This document shows positions 9,103-17,409 of a DNA stretch of 64,000 nt, in pieces. Source of the stretch: Haliscomenobacter sp965225875 (GTDB taxonomy: Bacteria > Bacteroidota > Bacteroidia > Chitinophagales > Saprospiraceae); contig NZ_CBDDBS010000003.1 of assembly GCF_965225875.1 (NCBI RefSeq), positions 2,852,001-2,916,000 of the forward strand, written 5' to 3'. Below the pieces are notes generated by a model. The model saw only the letters and a list, made by a program, of their open reading frames with translations, did not search any database and had not been told where the DNA came from. How positions within the stretch are numbered: the stretch's first letter is position 1; each line of letters opens with the position of its first letter. Made by a program: the position numbers and the translations under genes.

Positions 9103-9486
9103 TTATCCCTGAACCTGGGTAACGTTCTTTTGGATTTTGCGCTCCTTAATCCGGGCTTTTTTACCAATGAGGTCACGCAGATAGAACAAGCGAGCACGGC
9201 GTACTTTACCACGCTTGGTTACTTGAACATCTACGATATTAGGAGAAGCGAATGGGAAAATACGCTCTACCCCAACGTTATTGGAAATTTTTCTTACGGT
9301 GAAGGTTTTAGTTGCTCCAGTACCTTTAACCTGGATCACATCACCACGGAAAGACTGGATACGCTCCTTGTCTCCCTCGATAATCTTATAGTTCACCACT
9401 ACATTATCGCCAGCGCGGAAAGCTGGAATCTCCACTTCTCTAGCCGGAGTCAATTGTTCATGAACAAACTTTATCGCATCCATCAT
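9103..9486 (-). CDS. rplS: 50S ribosomal protein L19
   Basis: A 127-residue ribosomal protein L19, part of the interface of the 50S with the 30S subunit. The characteristic features are visible: FRAGDNVVVNYKIIEGDKER near residue 25, the FRGDVIQVKGTG stretch, and the signature KRGKVRRARLFYLRDLIGKKARIKE close to the end. Length is normal for the family. Two adjacent ATG codons (9486 and 9483) open the frame. A -7 promoter box lies about 30 bases upstream and a terminator follows, so it seems to be a single-gene transcript here rather than part of the rpsP-rimM-trmD-rplS operon known in many other bacteria. Confidence 0.97.
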   Translation of the reverse strand: MMDAIKFVHEQLTPAREVEIPAFRAGDNVVVNYKIIEGDKERIQSFRGDVIQVKGTGATKTFTVRKISNNVGVERIFPFASPNIVDVQVTKRGKVRRARLFYLRDLIGKKARIKERKIQKNVTQVQG

Positions 9487-9516
9487 GCAAAAATTTTACT
9501 TTTTTCTTTAGCCGTG

Positions 9517-9524
9517 CAAAGGTA
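9517..9524 (-). promoter_or_regulatory. -7 promoter box of rplS
   Basis: The minus strand reads TACCTTTG, an exact match to the Bacteroidota TAnnTTTG -7 consensus, 30 bases before the rplS start. The -33 TTG partner is not clear, so the call rests on the -7 box and position. Confidence 0.55.
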
Positions 9525-9611
9525 AATGATTTTTAGAAATGAAAAGGATTTTTACTAAAAAGTTTTTAAATTATGATGGTCTATGGTATTGATCCTGGCA
9601 CAAACCGACCT

Positions 9612-9682
9612 GTAGAGACGCACGGCTGAGCGTCTCGTTATTGCGCGAATACCAAAAAAGACGCACAACCGTGCGTCTCTAC
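9612..9682. repeat. Long inverted repeat overlapping a stop codon
   Basis: A perfect 14-base inverted repeat (GTAGAGACGCACGG at 9612-9625, CCGTGCGTCTCTAC at 9669-9682) encloses 43 bases that carry two more partial copies of the GAGCGTCTC / GACGCAC words. The right arm includes the TAG stop codon of the minus-strand gene at 9679. It looks like a dispersed palindromic element rather than a simple terminator, because no T tract follows. Confidence 0.75.
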
Positions 9683-11943
9683 CGCACCAGGGTCACAAAA
9701 CCCTTGAGTTCAAAAGGATTCCCCCGAGGGTCTCGATACGTCACCAATACTACGTAGACGCCCGGAGGCGATTCGATTCCCGTGTTGAACTTGCGCCCAT
9801 TCCAACCCTGGTTGGGTTGATCCGTTTGGTACACCATTTCACCCCAACGGTTCCAGATGCTAAAATTAAATGCTTTGGCCCCGGCCATCACCCCTACCCC
9901 TTTAAATTCATCATTGACCGAATCACCATTAGGGGTAAAGGCATTGGGTAAAAAATACCGGACTTCCGGTCGGATGTCTAGGATTTTGTCCAGGGTATCA
10001 AAACAATTGACCGAATTGACCACAATCTGGCGGACGTTGATTCGTCCCGTATCAATAACCGAAAAACTCGGACTTCGCTCCGTAAAACTCCGGCCATTGC
10101 TGAGTTGCCAATTCCAGCGGATGGCGCCTTTCGATTCATCGTAGAGGTTGATGACCGGGGTTAAATTGGAAGCAATCGGCGGATCGATCATGAAGCCTGC
10201 GCTAGGTGAGGGACGTACCTTGATCAAATCGGGAAATACCGTATCCGTTTTACAGCCAATGGGTGAGGTGATGTCCAGAGAAACAGTAAAGATCCCCGCA
10301 TCCTCATAAGTATAACTGGGGCTAATGACTTTAGAGCGCCCCCCATCGCCAAAATTCCAGTCAATTTTATAGGTAGAATCGATTGGAAAGGAAAGGTTAT
10401 TGAACTTGACCTTGAGCGGAGCACAGCCCTCCGAGGCACTGGGTGAAATCACCAGCAAAGCCGGAACCGGGAAGTAATTGATGGTTTTGGTCAACTTCTC
10501 AACACACTTGTTGGTGTCTCGTACGGTTAAAGTCACCGGAATTTTGCCTGGACTTCGGTATTGGTGCTCCGGGTGTTGTTGCCTGCTGGTCGTTTTATCT
10601 CCAAAATCCCAACTCCATCCAGTGAGAAACTTGCCCCCCGAAACCGACTTATCGGTAAACTTCACTGGTCCGGCTACACAGGTGTCGTATTCGTATTCAA
10701 AATCGGCATCTAAAGCCGGGTATATGCTAACAAATATTTTGGCTGTATCTCCACACTCGGTACCTTTGTTCAAAATAAGCCGTCCACTATAATTGCCTAC
10801 CCCTGGAAAAAGGATGGACGGTTCCCATTCTTTGGAAGTCAATTTGCGGTTGTTCAGGTCAAATTCCCAATCAAAAGTGCGGATAAAAGAACGAGGTGTA
10901 CTTTCGTTGATGAACTTCACCTCCGTAGGACCACAAGAATTGACCAGATATTCCTTATCCTTAACTTTGAGGTCTTCCTTGATATCGGCTACCAATTTGG
11001 GGTCACACTGAGCAACGTTAAATTGAAAATCTCGAAAAATTCGGCTCAACAAAACGCCGTTGCGGTACTCAGATACACAAACACCAACAACAAATTGCCC
11101 GATGCGATTGGGTTTCCCAGTAATTAGTCCGGTTTGTGGATGTATAGTCAGCGGAGGATCTCCACTTACGGGAGAAGTCGCTGTACTTGGTGGCAGAAAT
11201 GGTATGAAAGAATAAGGTGGGGGGCAACCAGGAGTAGGCGAGGCCCCAGTACAACTCAAGGGTTGAAAGCGGGTATCATTACCTCCTCCTGCAAATGGTG
11301 CGCAGAATTCATACACCAACTGGTCTCCCTCACGATCTTTAGCCGAATGGTCGTATTCTAGGTTAGTGTTCGCACAAATCACCGTTGGTGGTAAAGTAGC
11401 AAATTCAGGGCTACTGTTGCAAAGACGTTGTGCCTCTGGTGTAATTTCCACCGTGTAGGTTGCTCCATGTTCACCAGGGTTGATGATATTTGAAATGGTT
11501 ACATTGCGGCAACAACGCTGGTAGGTGATGTGGTAGCTGTTGTCAATACTTAAAGGTAAATTCAGGCGGTAATTACTCAACCGAAACAAGTATATCCCCT
11601 CTTCCGTACATACCGCAGGAGGGATTAAACAAGGGTAATCTGGTCGGTCAATATTTCTACGTTCTGTAAGTGGTATATTTAGTGTAGCGATGGCGCTTCC
11701 CTGTCCCAGGTTACATGGTGCGGTCGGCCCACATCTATAAATACCAATTGTCGCTACAGGATCAATTTGCGCACATTCAGTACAAAAACAATCGCGGTAC
11801 ACTTTGAGCGTAAATTCGTAATCGCCATTCCCCAAACAGCGGTAAGTCATCGAACCACCAATAATGTGGCGACCGTACAAGGCAGCAGGAACCAGCGCAA
11901 ACAAAAAAAGCACTACCCGGCTCCATCTCATAGTATTCTTCAT
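9679..11943 (-). CDS. Secreted PKD-like protein with T9SS type B (gliding-motility-type) C-terminal domain
   Basis: A 754-residue surface or secreted protein. The signal peptide ends at LVPAALYG, after which comes the conserved opening HIIGGSMTYRCLGNGDYEF found at the start of many Bacteroidota cell-surface proteins. A cysteine-rich N-terminal half (about 20-330) is followed by three to four PKD-like beta-sandwiches (signatures GWSWDFGD, IDWNFGDGG, RWNWQLSNG). The end is a gliding-motility-associated type B sorting domain (FTPNGDSVNDEF, then WNRWGEMVYQT and GVYVVLVTY). Start ATG at 11943 places the signal peptide at the N terminus; an in-frame ATG at 11979 would add 12 residues. The gene lies directly downstream of a diverged paralogue and shares its architecture. 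Ligand or function is unknown. Confidence 0.88.
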   Translation of the reverse strand: MKNTMRWSRVVLFLFALVPAALYGRHIIGGSMTYRCLGNGDYEFTLKVYRDCFCTECAQIDPVATIGIYRCGPTAPCNLGQGSAIATLNIPLTERRNIDRPDYPCLIPPAVCTEEGIYLFRLSNYRLNLPLSIDNSYHITYQRCCRNVTISNIINPGEHGATYTVEITPEAQRLCNSSPEFATLPPTVICANTNLEYDHSAKDREGDQLVYEFCAPFAGGGNDTRFQPLSCTGASPTPGCPPPYSFIPFLPPSTATSPVSGDPPLTIHPQTGLITGKPNRIGQFVVGVCVSEYRNGVLLSRIFRDFQFNVAQCDPKLVADIKEDLKVKDKEYLVNSCGPTEVKFINESTPRSFIRTFDWEFDLNNRKLTSKEWEPSILFPGVGNYSGRLILNKGTECGDTAKIFVSIYPALDADFEYEYDTCVAGPVKFTDKSVSGGKFLTGWSWDFGDKTTSRQQHPEHQYRSPGKIPVTLTVRDTNKCVEKLTKTINYFPVPALLVISPSASEGCAPLKVKFNNLSFPIDSTYKIDWNFGDGGRSKVISPSYTYEDAGIFTVSLDITSPIGCKTDTVFPDLIKVRPSPSAGFMIDPPIASNLTPVINLYDESKGAIRWNWQLSNGRSFTERSPSFSVIDTGRINVRQIVVNSVNCFDTLDKILDIRPEVRYFLPNAFTPNGDSVNDEFKGVGVMAGAKAFNFSIWNRWGEMVYQTDQPNQGWNGRKFNTGIESPPGVYVVLVTYRDPRGNPFELKGFVTLVR

Positions 11944-11994
11944 ATCCTGTGTCGTATCTTGGACTACGAAAGTCACCATTTTTTTCCTTAAATT

Positions 11995-14340
11995 CTACCG
12001 CAAAAGCGTTACAGTCCCTTGTTTAGTGACCGTTTTGCCAGCAGCAGACTGAAAAACCAGCTGATAAAGGTATACACCCTGCGCACAATTATCGCCCTGA
12101 TTGTTCACTTTGCCATTCCAGGCAGCTTCAGGGTCCTTGGTTTGAAACAACAGGTGCCCCCAACGTGAATAAACCCTGAACTCATACCCGCTAAATCCCG
12201 GCAGTAGCCCCAATGGTTTAAAGACTGCATTTGCGGCGTTTCCGTTGGGTGAAAAGGCGTTGGGGATGTACAAGGCATCCACCGCTTTAATCTTCACCAG
12301 TTTGGTCACCGAATCCCGGCAAAATTGGCCGTTACCCACTACCAGTTTTACGGAGTATTCCCCTTCAAAAGGAAAGGTAAAAACGGGGTTGCGTTCGGTA
12401 GCTTTTCCTTTACCTCCAAAATCCCAGTTCCAGTTGTCGGCTTGAGTGGATGTCTCGGTAAAAGTTACCTCGGGGTTGCGGGCACTGGGTTCTTCCGGGC
12501 TAAAAGTGAAGTCCACACTCGGTTTGGCAACTACGCCAATGGGCGCATTGGCATTGTCGCCCTGTACCATACAGCTGCCCGGGGCAGACAAGCGGTAAGA
12601 GACCACATAAGTACCAGGATTAGGATAACTTTTGTTCACCTTAAACCCTGTGGCTTTGGTCCCATCACCAAAATCCCATTCCACCAAATAGCGGGGGGTA
12701 TTCATCACAGGAGGCACTTCCAGGGAAAGGTTCAATTGTCCGGTTTGGGTACATACTTCTCGTGCGGAAGCTTGTAATCGGACAGCATTGGCTGGTGCCG
12801 GAAAATAGTCGATATTTTGTCGGGCCGTATCTCGGCACCCCGTATTGGTCAAAATGGCCAAACTCACCGGGTAGCTTCCGGCGAGGGCGTAATTGTGTCG
12901 GGGTGAGGTTTCGGTGGATTTCATGTTGTCGCCAAAATTCCATTCCACACTGCGATAAGTGGCGCCCTGGTTCAATTGGGAGGTATTGTTGAATTGAATG
13001 GGTGCAATGTCACAAGCGGGCGAAATGGCATCAAACTGAGCTTTAACCGAAGGAAAAACCTGCACAAAAACCCGGGCGGTATCCGTACAAACGGTACCTG
13101 GATTGAGGATCATCAAACCGGAGTAATTGCCCGGTGCACCAAAATCAAAACTGGCGTCTTTGGTGTCCCGTACTTCAGTTTTGCCATTGATGATGAATTC
13201 CCAACGGTAGGCAAATACTTTATCCAGGCCTGTACTGCTGTTGCTGAAACTCAGGTTGGGTTTGTTGCAGGATTTGACCCAAAAACTGCCTTGCCCATTG
13301 CTGCTGTCCGATTTGACCATGGCATCAATGGTAAAATTGCAATTGCTGACCTTGATTTGAATGTCGCGGCGGATCATGCCGATCAAAACCCCATTGCGGT
13401 ATTCTTTTACACAAATGCCCAGGGTGTATTGGCCGAGGGCGCGGGGCAGGGCCCGCAAAATTCCAGTGGTGGAATCAATACTTATGGTTCCCGCATTACC
13501 CAGTGGCCGATTGAAGGAAAAGGTTGGCAAAAAGGGTAATTCCTGATAGGGGCCAGGCGTAGCTGGATCGGGTCTGATACCTTGGGCGCTGCCGGCCAGT
13601 TGCATATCATTTTGGCTACCGCCCAAGGGGCCTCCGCCGAGTAAAGGTGCGCAGAGATGATAAGTCAAACGATCACCATCCTTATCCGCTACTTGCAATT
13701 GGATCGCTGAAGAAATACCCACGCACAATTCACTTTTGGGCGCAGCGGTAAACCTTGGGCTGCTACTGAGGTCGCGTTGCGCATGTGGACTGATTTCCAC
13801 CGTCAAGGTAATGCCTAAAGTACCAGCGCTATTGGGAATGTTGTTGATGGACGCATTGCGGCAACATACCTGGTAGGTCAAAGTGTAGGCTTGATCCGAA
13901 CGTACCAGTTCGAGGGTGTCGCTGTACACCGCCTCCTCTTCACAAAAACCGGGCGGCACAATCAGACAAGGATTGCTTTGGTCGGGCGGCACCTTGTTGA
14001 TTTTTGGGCTGCTGATGCGCAAATTGCGCAGGGGCCGGATGTTGTTCCCCAAATAAACGGCGATGGGAACCGAACGATCAAAAGCCGCACCGCCATTGCA
14101 ATCCCGTACCAATACCAACACCACCCGATACAATAAGGTATCACTACCAACCCGCCCTCCTTTAAAGCCGACAAACTCATAATTGATTTCACCTCCAATG
14201 ATGTGGCTGGCCTTTAAGGTCGTGGAGCTTACCATTCCAGCCAAAATCAGGCATATAGTAAGCAATAAGCGGATAGGTCGAACCGTTAATGAGGTTTTGA
14301 AAAATAGCCTTGTACAAAAATTAGCACTCATTTTACACAT
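11995..14340 (-). CDS. Secreted PKD-like protein with T9SS type B C-terminal domain (paralogue)
   Basis: A 781-residue paralogue of the gene just downstream. The mature part opens with SHIIGGEINYEFVGFKGG, followed by a cysteine-containing region with the same blocks as the neighbour (YQVCCRNASINNI versus YQRCCRNVTISNI; LCAPLLGGG versus FCAPFAGGG). PKD-like sandwiches carry the words VEWNFGDN, VEWDFGDG and NWNWDFGG. The type B sorting domain reads FSPNGNAANAVFKPLG, then YSRWGHLLFQT and GVYLYQLVF. A much longer frame is open upstream, but the ATG at 14340 (or 14331) brings the hydrophobic signal segment (LLLTICLILAGMV) near the N terminus. Function is unknown; the tandem arrangement points to old duplication. 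Confidence 0.86.
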   Translation of the reverse strand: MCKMSANFCTRLFFKTSLTVRPIRLLLTICLILAGMVSSTTLKASHIIGGEINYEFVGFKGGRVGSDTLLYRVVLVLVRDCNGGAAFDRSVPIAVYLGNNIRPLRNLRISSPKINKVPPDQSNPCLIVPPGFCEEEAVYSDTLELVRSDQAYTLTYQVCCRNASINNIPNSAGTLGITLTVEISPHAQRDLSSSPRFTAAPKSELCVGISSAIQLQVADKDGDRLTYHLCAPLLGGGPLGGSQNDMQLAGSAQGIRPDPATPGPYQELPFLPTFSFNRPLGNAGTISIDSTTGILRALPRALGQYTLGICVKEYRNGVLIGMIRRDIQIKVSNCNFTIDAMVKSDSSNGQGSFWVKSCNKPNLSFSNSSTGLDKVFAYRWEFIINGKTEVRDTKDASFDFGAPGNYSGLMILNPGTVCTDTARVFVQVFPSVKAQFDAISPACDIAPIQFNNTSQLNQGATYRSVEWNFGDNMKSTETSPRHNYALAGSYPVSLAILTNTGCRDTARQNIDYFPAPANAVRLQASAREVCTQTGQLNLSLEVPPVMNTPRYLVEWDFGDGTKATGFKVNKSYPNPGTYVVSYRLSAPGSCMVQGDNANAPIGVVAKPSVDFTFSPEEPSARNPEVTFTETSTQADNWNWDFGGKGKATERNPVFTFPFEGEYSVKLVVGNGQFCRDSVTKLVKIKAVDALYIPNAFSPNGNAANAVFKPLGLLPGFSGYEFRVYSRWGHLLFQTKDPEAAWNGKVNNQGDNCAQGVYLYQLVFQSAAGKTVTKQGTVTLLR

Positions 14341-14375
14341 GCGTCTGATTTTGAAAAACAGGGGACAAACCTGGA

Positions 14376-14987
14376 ATGAACTACATGAAGATGACCTATA
14401 CCAACGTAAAACAAATGGCGCAGCATTACGATTTTGAGGGCGTAGAAAAAATTTTGTCATCTGGAGGACTTGTACTGCTGCCGACAGATACCCTGTGGAG
14501 TATTGCCTGTTTACCCAGCCAAACCGCTTCTCTCAATCGGCTCATTCAACTCAAACGCCAAAAATACGCGGATAATTTTGAGCTGATGGTCAATTCTATC
14601 TCCATGCTCAAGCATTATGTCGATCATTTGCATCCGCGCCTGGAAACCTTGCTGGCCTATCACCTGCGCCCGCTGACCATGATTTTTGACAATCCATCCA
14701 ATTTATCCCCCTTGGCCTTGAATGCCAACGGACAAATCCACATCCGGATCGTACAGGACCCTTTCTGCGCCGGACTGCTGGAACAACTCAACGAACCTCT
14801 CATCAGCACCTACGCACATACCCATGATGCCGTGCCTCCAATCAATTTTGGGGCCATCAGCTCCGAAATCATCCAGGGCGTGGATTATGTAGTGAAATAC
14901 CGCCAAAATGATAAAAACATGGATGAATTGCCGGTGATGGTGAAGTTGTTGGAGGACCAGGAGGAGTTGGAGTTTGTGCGGGAGTGA
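14376..14987 (+). CDS. TsaC/YrdC/Sua5-type threonylcarbamoyl-AMP synthase
   Basis: A 203-residue protein of the YrdC fold. In this family the enzyme makes threonylcarbamoyl-AMP from Thr, bicarbonate and ATP for the t6A modification at tRNA position 37. The N-terminal block GGLVLLPTDTLWSIAC corresponds to the family's PTDTxYGL stretch, followed by LIQLKRQKYADNFELMV and the PLTMIF strand. The canonical Gly of YGLGC and the second SANxSG motif are altered here (the matching stretch reads LISTYAHTHDAVPP), so this may be a divergent paralogue rather than the main TsaC. Three ATG codons within 16 bases compete as start. It is divergent from the PKD-type gene. Confidence 0.78.
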   Translation: MNYMKMTYTNVKQMAQHYDFEGVEKILSSGGLVLLPTDTLWSIACLPSQTASLNRLIQLKRQKYADNFELMVNSISMLKHYVDHLHPRLETLLAYHLRPLTMIFDNPSNLSPLALNANGQIHIRIVQDPFCAGLLEQLNEPLISTYAHTHDAVPPINFGAISSEIIQGVDYVVKYRQNDKNMDELPVMVKLLEDQEELEFVRE

Positions 14988-14990
14988 GGG

Positions 14991-15026
14991 GAATGACGAA
15001 TGATTCGAATGACGAGTGACGAATGG
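14991..15026. repeat. Heptamer-type repeat after tsaC-like gene (left edge of orphan island)
   Basis: Tandem variants of the heptamer GAATGAC/GAATGAT/GAGTGAC fill this stretch, beginning 4 bases after the stop codon at 14985-14987. The last 20 bases (15007-15026) recur exactly, in inverted orientation, at 19159-19178, on the other side of the orphan-gene island. Confidence 0.7.
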
Positions 15027-15045
15027 GGCGCTGGTGCCATCCTAA

Positions 15046-15591
15046 TTATGCATCAAAAATATCCTTTCGATAAAAAGGATTTCCCCATCCGTAATTTTCA
15101 TCAATACTATGCTTCATTAGAAACTCAGGAATACCAGGGACTTCAATCTTATTTTCCTCTAATACTTTTACAATTGTGGCTAAAAACCCGTGGGTTTCTT
15201 TTGAACCATTGACGATACTAGCGTAAAGATCTTTAGTCCCGATTTCAAAAATCAACTCAAAAATCACAAAGTACTCCTTAGGAATTGTTGAATACATTCT
15301 TTTCAAAAGGCTATACTGCTCCGATGTAATGCATTCAAAATCAAATGTATTATATTCCCCTTCTCCCATTATTGAAAGGGGAGTAATTTCCGCTGTTATC
15401 ATATGCCATGCTCCTGGATTTGAATAGGTGTATGACCAAAGGGTATCTAACAAAAACTGCCAACGGTTATAATCATACCCTAACTTTTGTAGGGTTTGCT
15501 CCAGGCATAAAATCCCATAAGCTACCCGGGCGCGGATTGAAAGGGCTAGGAAAATTTCCATTGATTCATCAATTTTATACTGAGGTATCAA
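15046..15591 (-). CDS. Unrecognised 181-residue protein of the orphan island
   Basis: No family recognised. The protein is soluble, acidic, without a signal peptide, and looks helical (IFLALSIRARVAYGILCLEQTL; ECITSEQYSLLKRMYSTIP). The end GIPEFLMKHSIDENYGWGNPFYR is rich in aromatics. The frame begins with TTG at 15591, 11 bases after the stop of the next gene upstream; an ATG at 15561 is the alternative and would drop 10 residues. The AT-rich composition and the company of other small orphan genes fit an accessory island. By size and setting it could be an immunity-type protein of a toxin system, but nothing in the sequence proves that. Confidence 0.6.
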   Translation of the reverse strand: MIPQYKIDESMEIFLALSIRARVAYGILCLEQTLQKLGYDYNRWQFLLDTLWSYTYSNPGAWHMITAEITPLSIMGEGEYNTFDFECITSEQYSLLKRMYSTIPKEYFVIFELIFEIGTKDLYASIVNGSKETHGFLATIVKVLEENKIEVPGIPEFLMKHSIDENYGWGNPFYRKDIFDA

Positions 15592-15602
15592 AACAACTGT
15601 TG

Positions 15603-15881
15603 TTATCCAGGGGAATTTAAGTCCGATGAGTCTGAGTTATCAAATCCCAGGCTTTTCCCCAGATTCAGAACATACTCATAGAATTCTTCTTTGAGTAAAG
15701 GGGTGAAATCCACGTCCTCACCCGTGTAGTAGTCAATATATATTAAAGTAAAAAGAGATGGCTGAGCGTAAAATTCCCCTGTACTGAAATCAAAACCCTC
15801 CATCCTAAGTCCACCTGTGGGTAACATCACTGTTCTTACGGGTCGGCTTCCTAATAGGCCATACATTGGTTCTAAACCCAT
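15603..15881 (-). CDS. Unrecognised 92-residue protein, copy 1 of a duplicated gene
   Basis: A small acidic protein with no recognised family. It is a close paralogue of the equally long protein at 16914-17192: both share YGLL-x-x-RPVRTV, the stretch YIDYYTGEDVDFTPL (YVDYYTGEDVDFTPL in the other copy) and the segment EYVLNLxKSLGFD. No signal peptide or membrane segment. The first 11 bases after its stop lead straight into the next gene, so the two are probably cotranscribed. About 100 bases upstream of the start are also similar to the region upstream of the other copy, so the duplication included the control region. Confidence 0.7.
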   Translation of the reverse strand: MGLEPMYGLLGSRPVRTVMLPTGGLRMEGFDFSTGEFYAQPSLFTLIYIDYYTGEDVDFTPLLKEEFYEYVLNLGKSLGFDNSDSSDLNSPG

Positions 15882-16044
15882 AGCAATGTTTATTCGTAAA
15901 TGCTAAAATCAGCGCATTAAGCACCACCTGTTTGTCTTTTCTGATTTATCTTGCTTGCAAAATACAAAATAGTGCAGGTTTCAAATCAACTACAGCCGTG
16001 GAAGTATTTTAATTTAGAGTAGTCCCTATTGTCCGGGAATTTTC

Positions 16045-16052
16045 TATTTTTG
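16045..16052 (+). promoter_or_regulatory. Candidate -7 box upstream of the gene at 16085
   Basis: TATTTTTG matches TAnnTTTG exactly, 33 bases before the start codon. A TTG at 16029-16031 is only 13 bases upstream, shorter than the usual spacing, so only the -7 box is supported. Confidence 0.35.
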
Positions 16053-16084
16053 GATTTAACAGAATCATTTCTAAACTATGTACT

Positions 16085-16426
16085 ATGCCCAGACTGGAAC
16101 GAATTTTATTTAAAAGCGAGCAGCCATGGCTTACAATAACCATCAAGGCTGTTATAAATGATAATGCATTAGGAGTTATCGGTCATGACAGTGGAGAGAT
16201 AGTAAAAGGTATAAAAGGTCAAACAGGTTATCTTTACGAAGTTTGGACACAAGACAATAGTTTGGAGCTTTTTATGCAAAAACTTTCCGTAGCAGAAGGT
16301 ATAAATTTTGATCCTGAAACGCTCATGGACTGGTTGGCAAAAAATTACAATACTAAGAACGCCGATACAGAAATTGGAAAGTTGCTAGAAACACATGGGA
16401 TCCGAGTGAGTTGGTTTTTTGATTGA
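16085..16426 (+). CDS. Unrecognised 113-residue protein of the orphan island
   Basis: The only plus-strand gene in the island. I do not recognise the family. The N-terminal half looks like beta strands (WLTITIKAVINDNALGVIG) and the C-terminal half is helical (PETLMDWLAKNYN; TEIGKLLETHGI). Soluble, no signal peptide. ATG at 16085 has a candidate promoter box about 30 bases upstream. It is convergent with the gene at 16467-16844, 40 bases away. Function unknown. Confidence 0.6.
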   Translation: MPRLERILFKSEQPWLTITIKAVINDNALGVIGHDSGEIVKGIKGQTGYLYEVWTQDNSLELFMQKLSVAEGINFDPETLMDWLAKNYNTKNADTEIGKLLETHGIRVSWFFD

Positions 16427-16466
16427 GCCAGGATAACACAACATTTTTTTGTTCTAGCAGAGGTAT

Positions 16467-16844
16467 TTACATTTTGGCTAAATTTTGTTTCAAATCTCGA
16501 AAATCCCCCATAAGCTCCTTTTCAAGAAACAGTCTAATAAATTCAAAATTATGTTTTAAATTTATCAGAGTTTCATCATCATTCTCGCTAAAGGAACAAT
16601 CAACTTTTGGGCTTTCCTTATATTCATATATTTTCCATAAATAATAGTTTTTTTTATCCATCTCGTCAATCAAAAGAATCTGTATCCCTGGGTAATACCT
16701 ATCAAACCCAAGGTCAATTGAACAATAAGAGTTGCTGAATTTTATAGAATAATCTGTTTTTTCTTTAACTGAGAATTCTTGCCCTGAGGGTAAGTGTTCT
16801 ATAAGCTCCCTGATCAAGGGATAGTATTGACTAACTTTGTCCAT
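16467..16844 (-). CDS. Unrecognised 125-residue protein with a truncated paralogue nearby
   Basis: A small soluble, mixed-charge protein of unknown family. Its C-terminal segment IRLFLEKELMGDFRDLKQNL is also found, in near-identical form, at 18322-18431 (GFIKLFLAKELMG, then DFRDLKR in another frame), so the gene family is represented at least twice in the island, once as a remnant. The central region YSIKFSNSYCSIDLGFDRYYPG looks like beta strands. The ATG at 16844 is preferred over a TTG two codons upstream. AT-rich. The pattern of small, duplicated, decaying genes is typical of orphan immunity-type gene clusters, but no toxin gene is present here. Confidence 0.65.
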   Translation of the reverse strand: MDKVSQYYPLIRELIEHLPSGQEFSVKEKTDYSIKFSNSYCSIDLGFDRYYPGIQILLIDEMDKKNYYLWKIYEYKESPKVDCSFSENDDETLINLKHNFEFIRLFLEKELMGDFRDLKQNLAKM

Positions 16845-16913
16845 ATTCAAATTTTAAAATGCCATATTCATGCCGAATGGCTGTACAGATGCCATTTTAT
16901 CCCAGCGCTGCTT

Positions 16914-17192
16914 CTATTTAATGAGACTTACATCCAGCGAGTCTGAGGTATCAAATCCCAGGCTTTTCCTCAAATTCAGAACATACTCATCGAATTCTTC
17001 TTTGGGTAAAGGGGTGAAATCCACGTCCTCACCCGTGTAGTAGTCAACATATATTCTAGTGAGGAGAAACTGCTCAGGTTCAAATTCCCCAGTCGAAGAG
17101 TTGAAACCTTCAATAGTAAATCCACCTGTTGAAAAATAGACTGTTCTTACAGGCCGACCTGATAATAGGCCATACATTAGGGCTGAGTCCAT
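16914..17192 (-). CDS. Unrecognised 92-residue protein, copy 2 of a duplicated gene
   Basis: Paralogue of the 92-residue protein at 15603-15881 with the same length and the same conserved core (RPVRTV, then YYTGEDVDFTPLPKEEFDEYVLNL). Divergence is concentrated in residues 1-8, in the middle stretch TGEFEPEQFLLTR and at the last ten residues. The DNA upstream of both starts is also alike for about 100 bases (word pairs such as GGCGCATTA and AGTGCAG occur in the same order). Soluble, acidic, function unknown. The gene after it (minus direction) is the one at 16467-16844, 69 bases away. Confidence 0.7.
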   Translation of the reverse strand: MDSALMYGLLSGRPVRTVYFSTGGFTIEGFNSSTGEFEPEQFLLTRIYVDYYTGEDVDFTPLPKEEFDEYVLNLRKSLGFDTSDSLDVSLIK

Positions 17193-17307
17193 AGCAATTG
17201 TTTATGCGTGAGTACCAAAATCGGCGCATTATACGCCAACAGTTTGTCCTTTCTCATTTGTTCTCCTTACAAAATACAATAATAGTGCAGATTTCGAACC
17301 TAAATCG

Positions 17308-17323
17308 AACCGCGGCAGCGGTT
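17308..17323. repeat. GC-rich palindrome, isolated copy
   Basis: AACCGCGGCAGCGGTT (arms AACCGC and GCGGTT) is the same palindrome that occurs three times at 18107-18233. It stands alone between the 92-residue gene (copy 2) and the next gene, in otherwise AT-rich DNA. Confidence 0.7.
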
Positions 17324-17409
17324 AAATTTTGAAAATGTTCCGATTTTATCACATACTCAATTTAATTCACATTGCGCTGGCGCAGACTTCTCTTTACCAG
17401 CTGAAGATA

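Noticed and set aside
14340..14460. N-terminal extension of the T9SS type B paralogue to 14460
   Set aside because: It would bury the signal peptide about 65 residues inside and overlaps the divergent tsaC-like gene.
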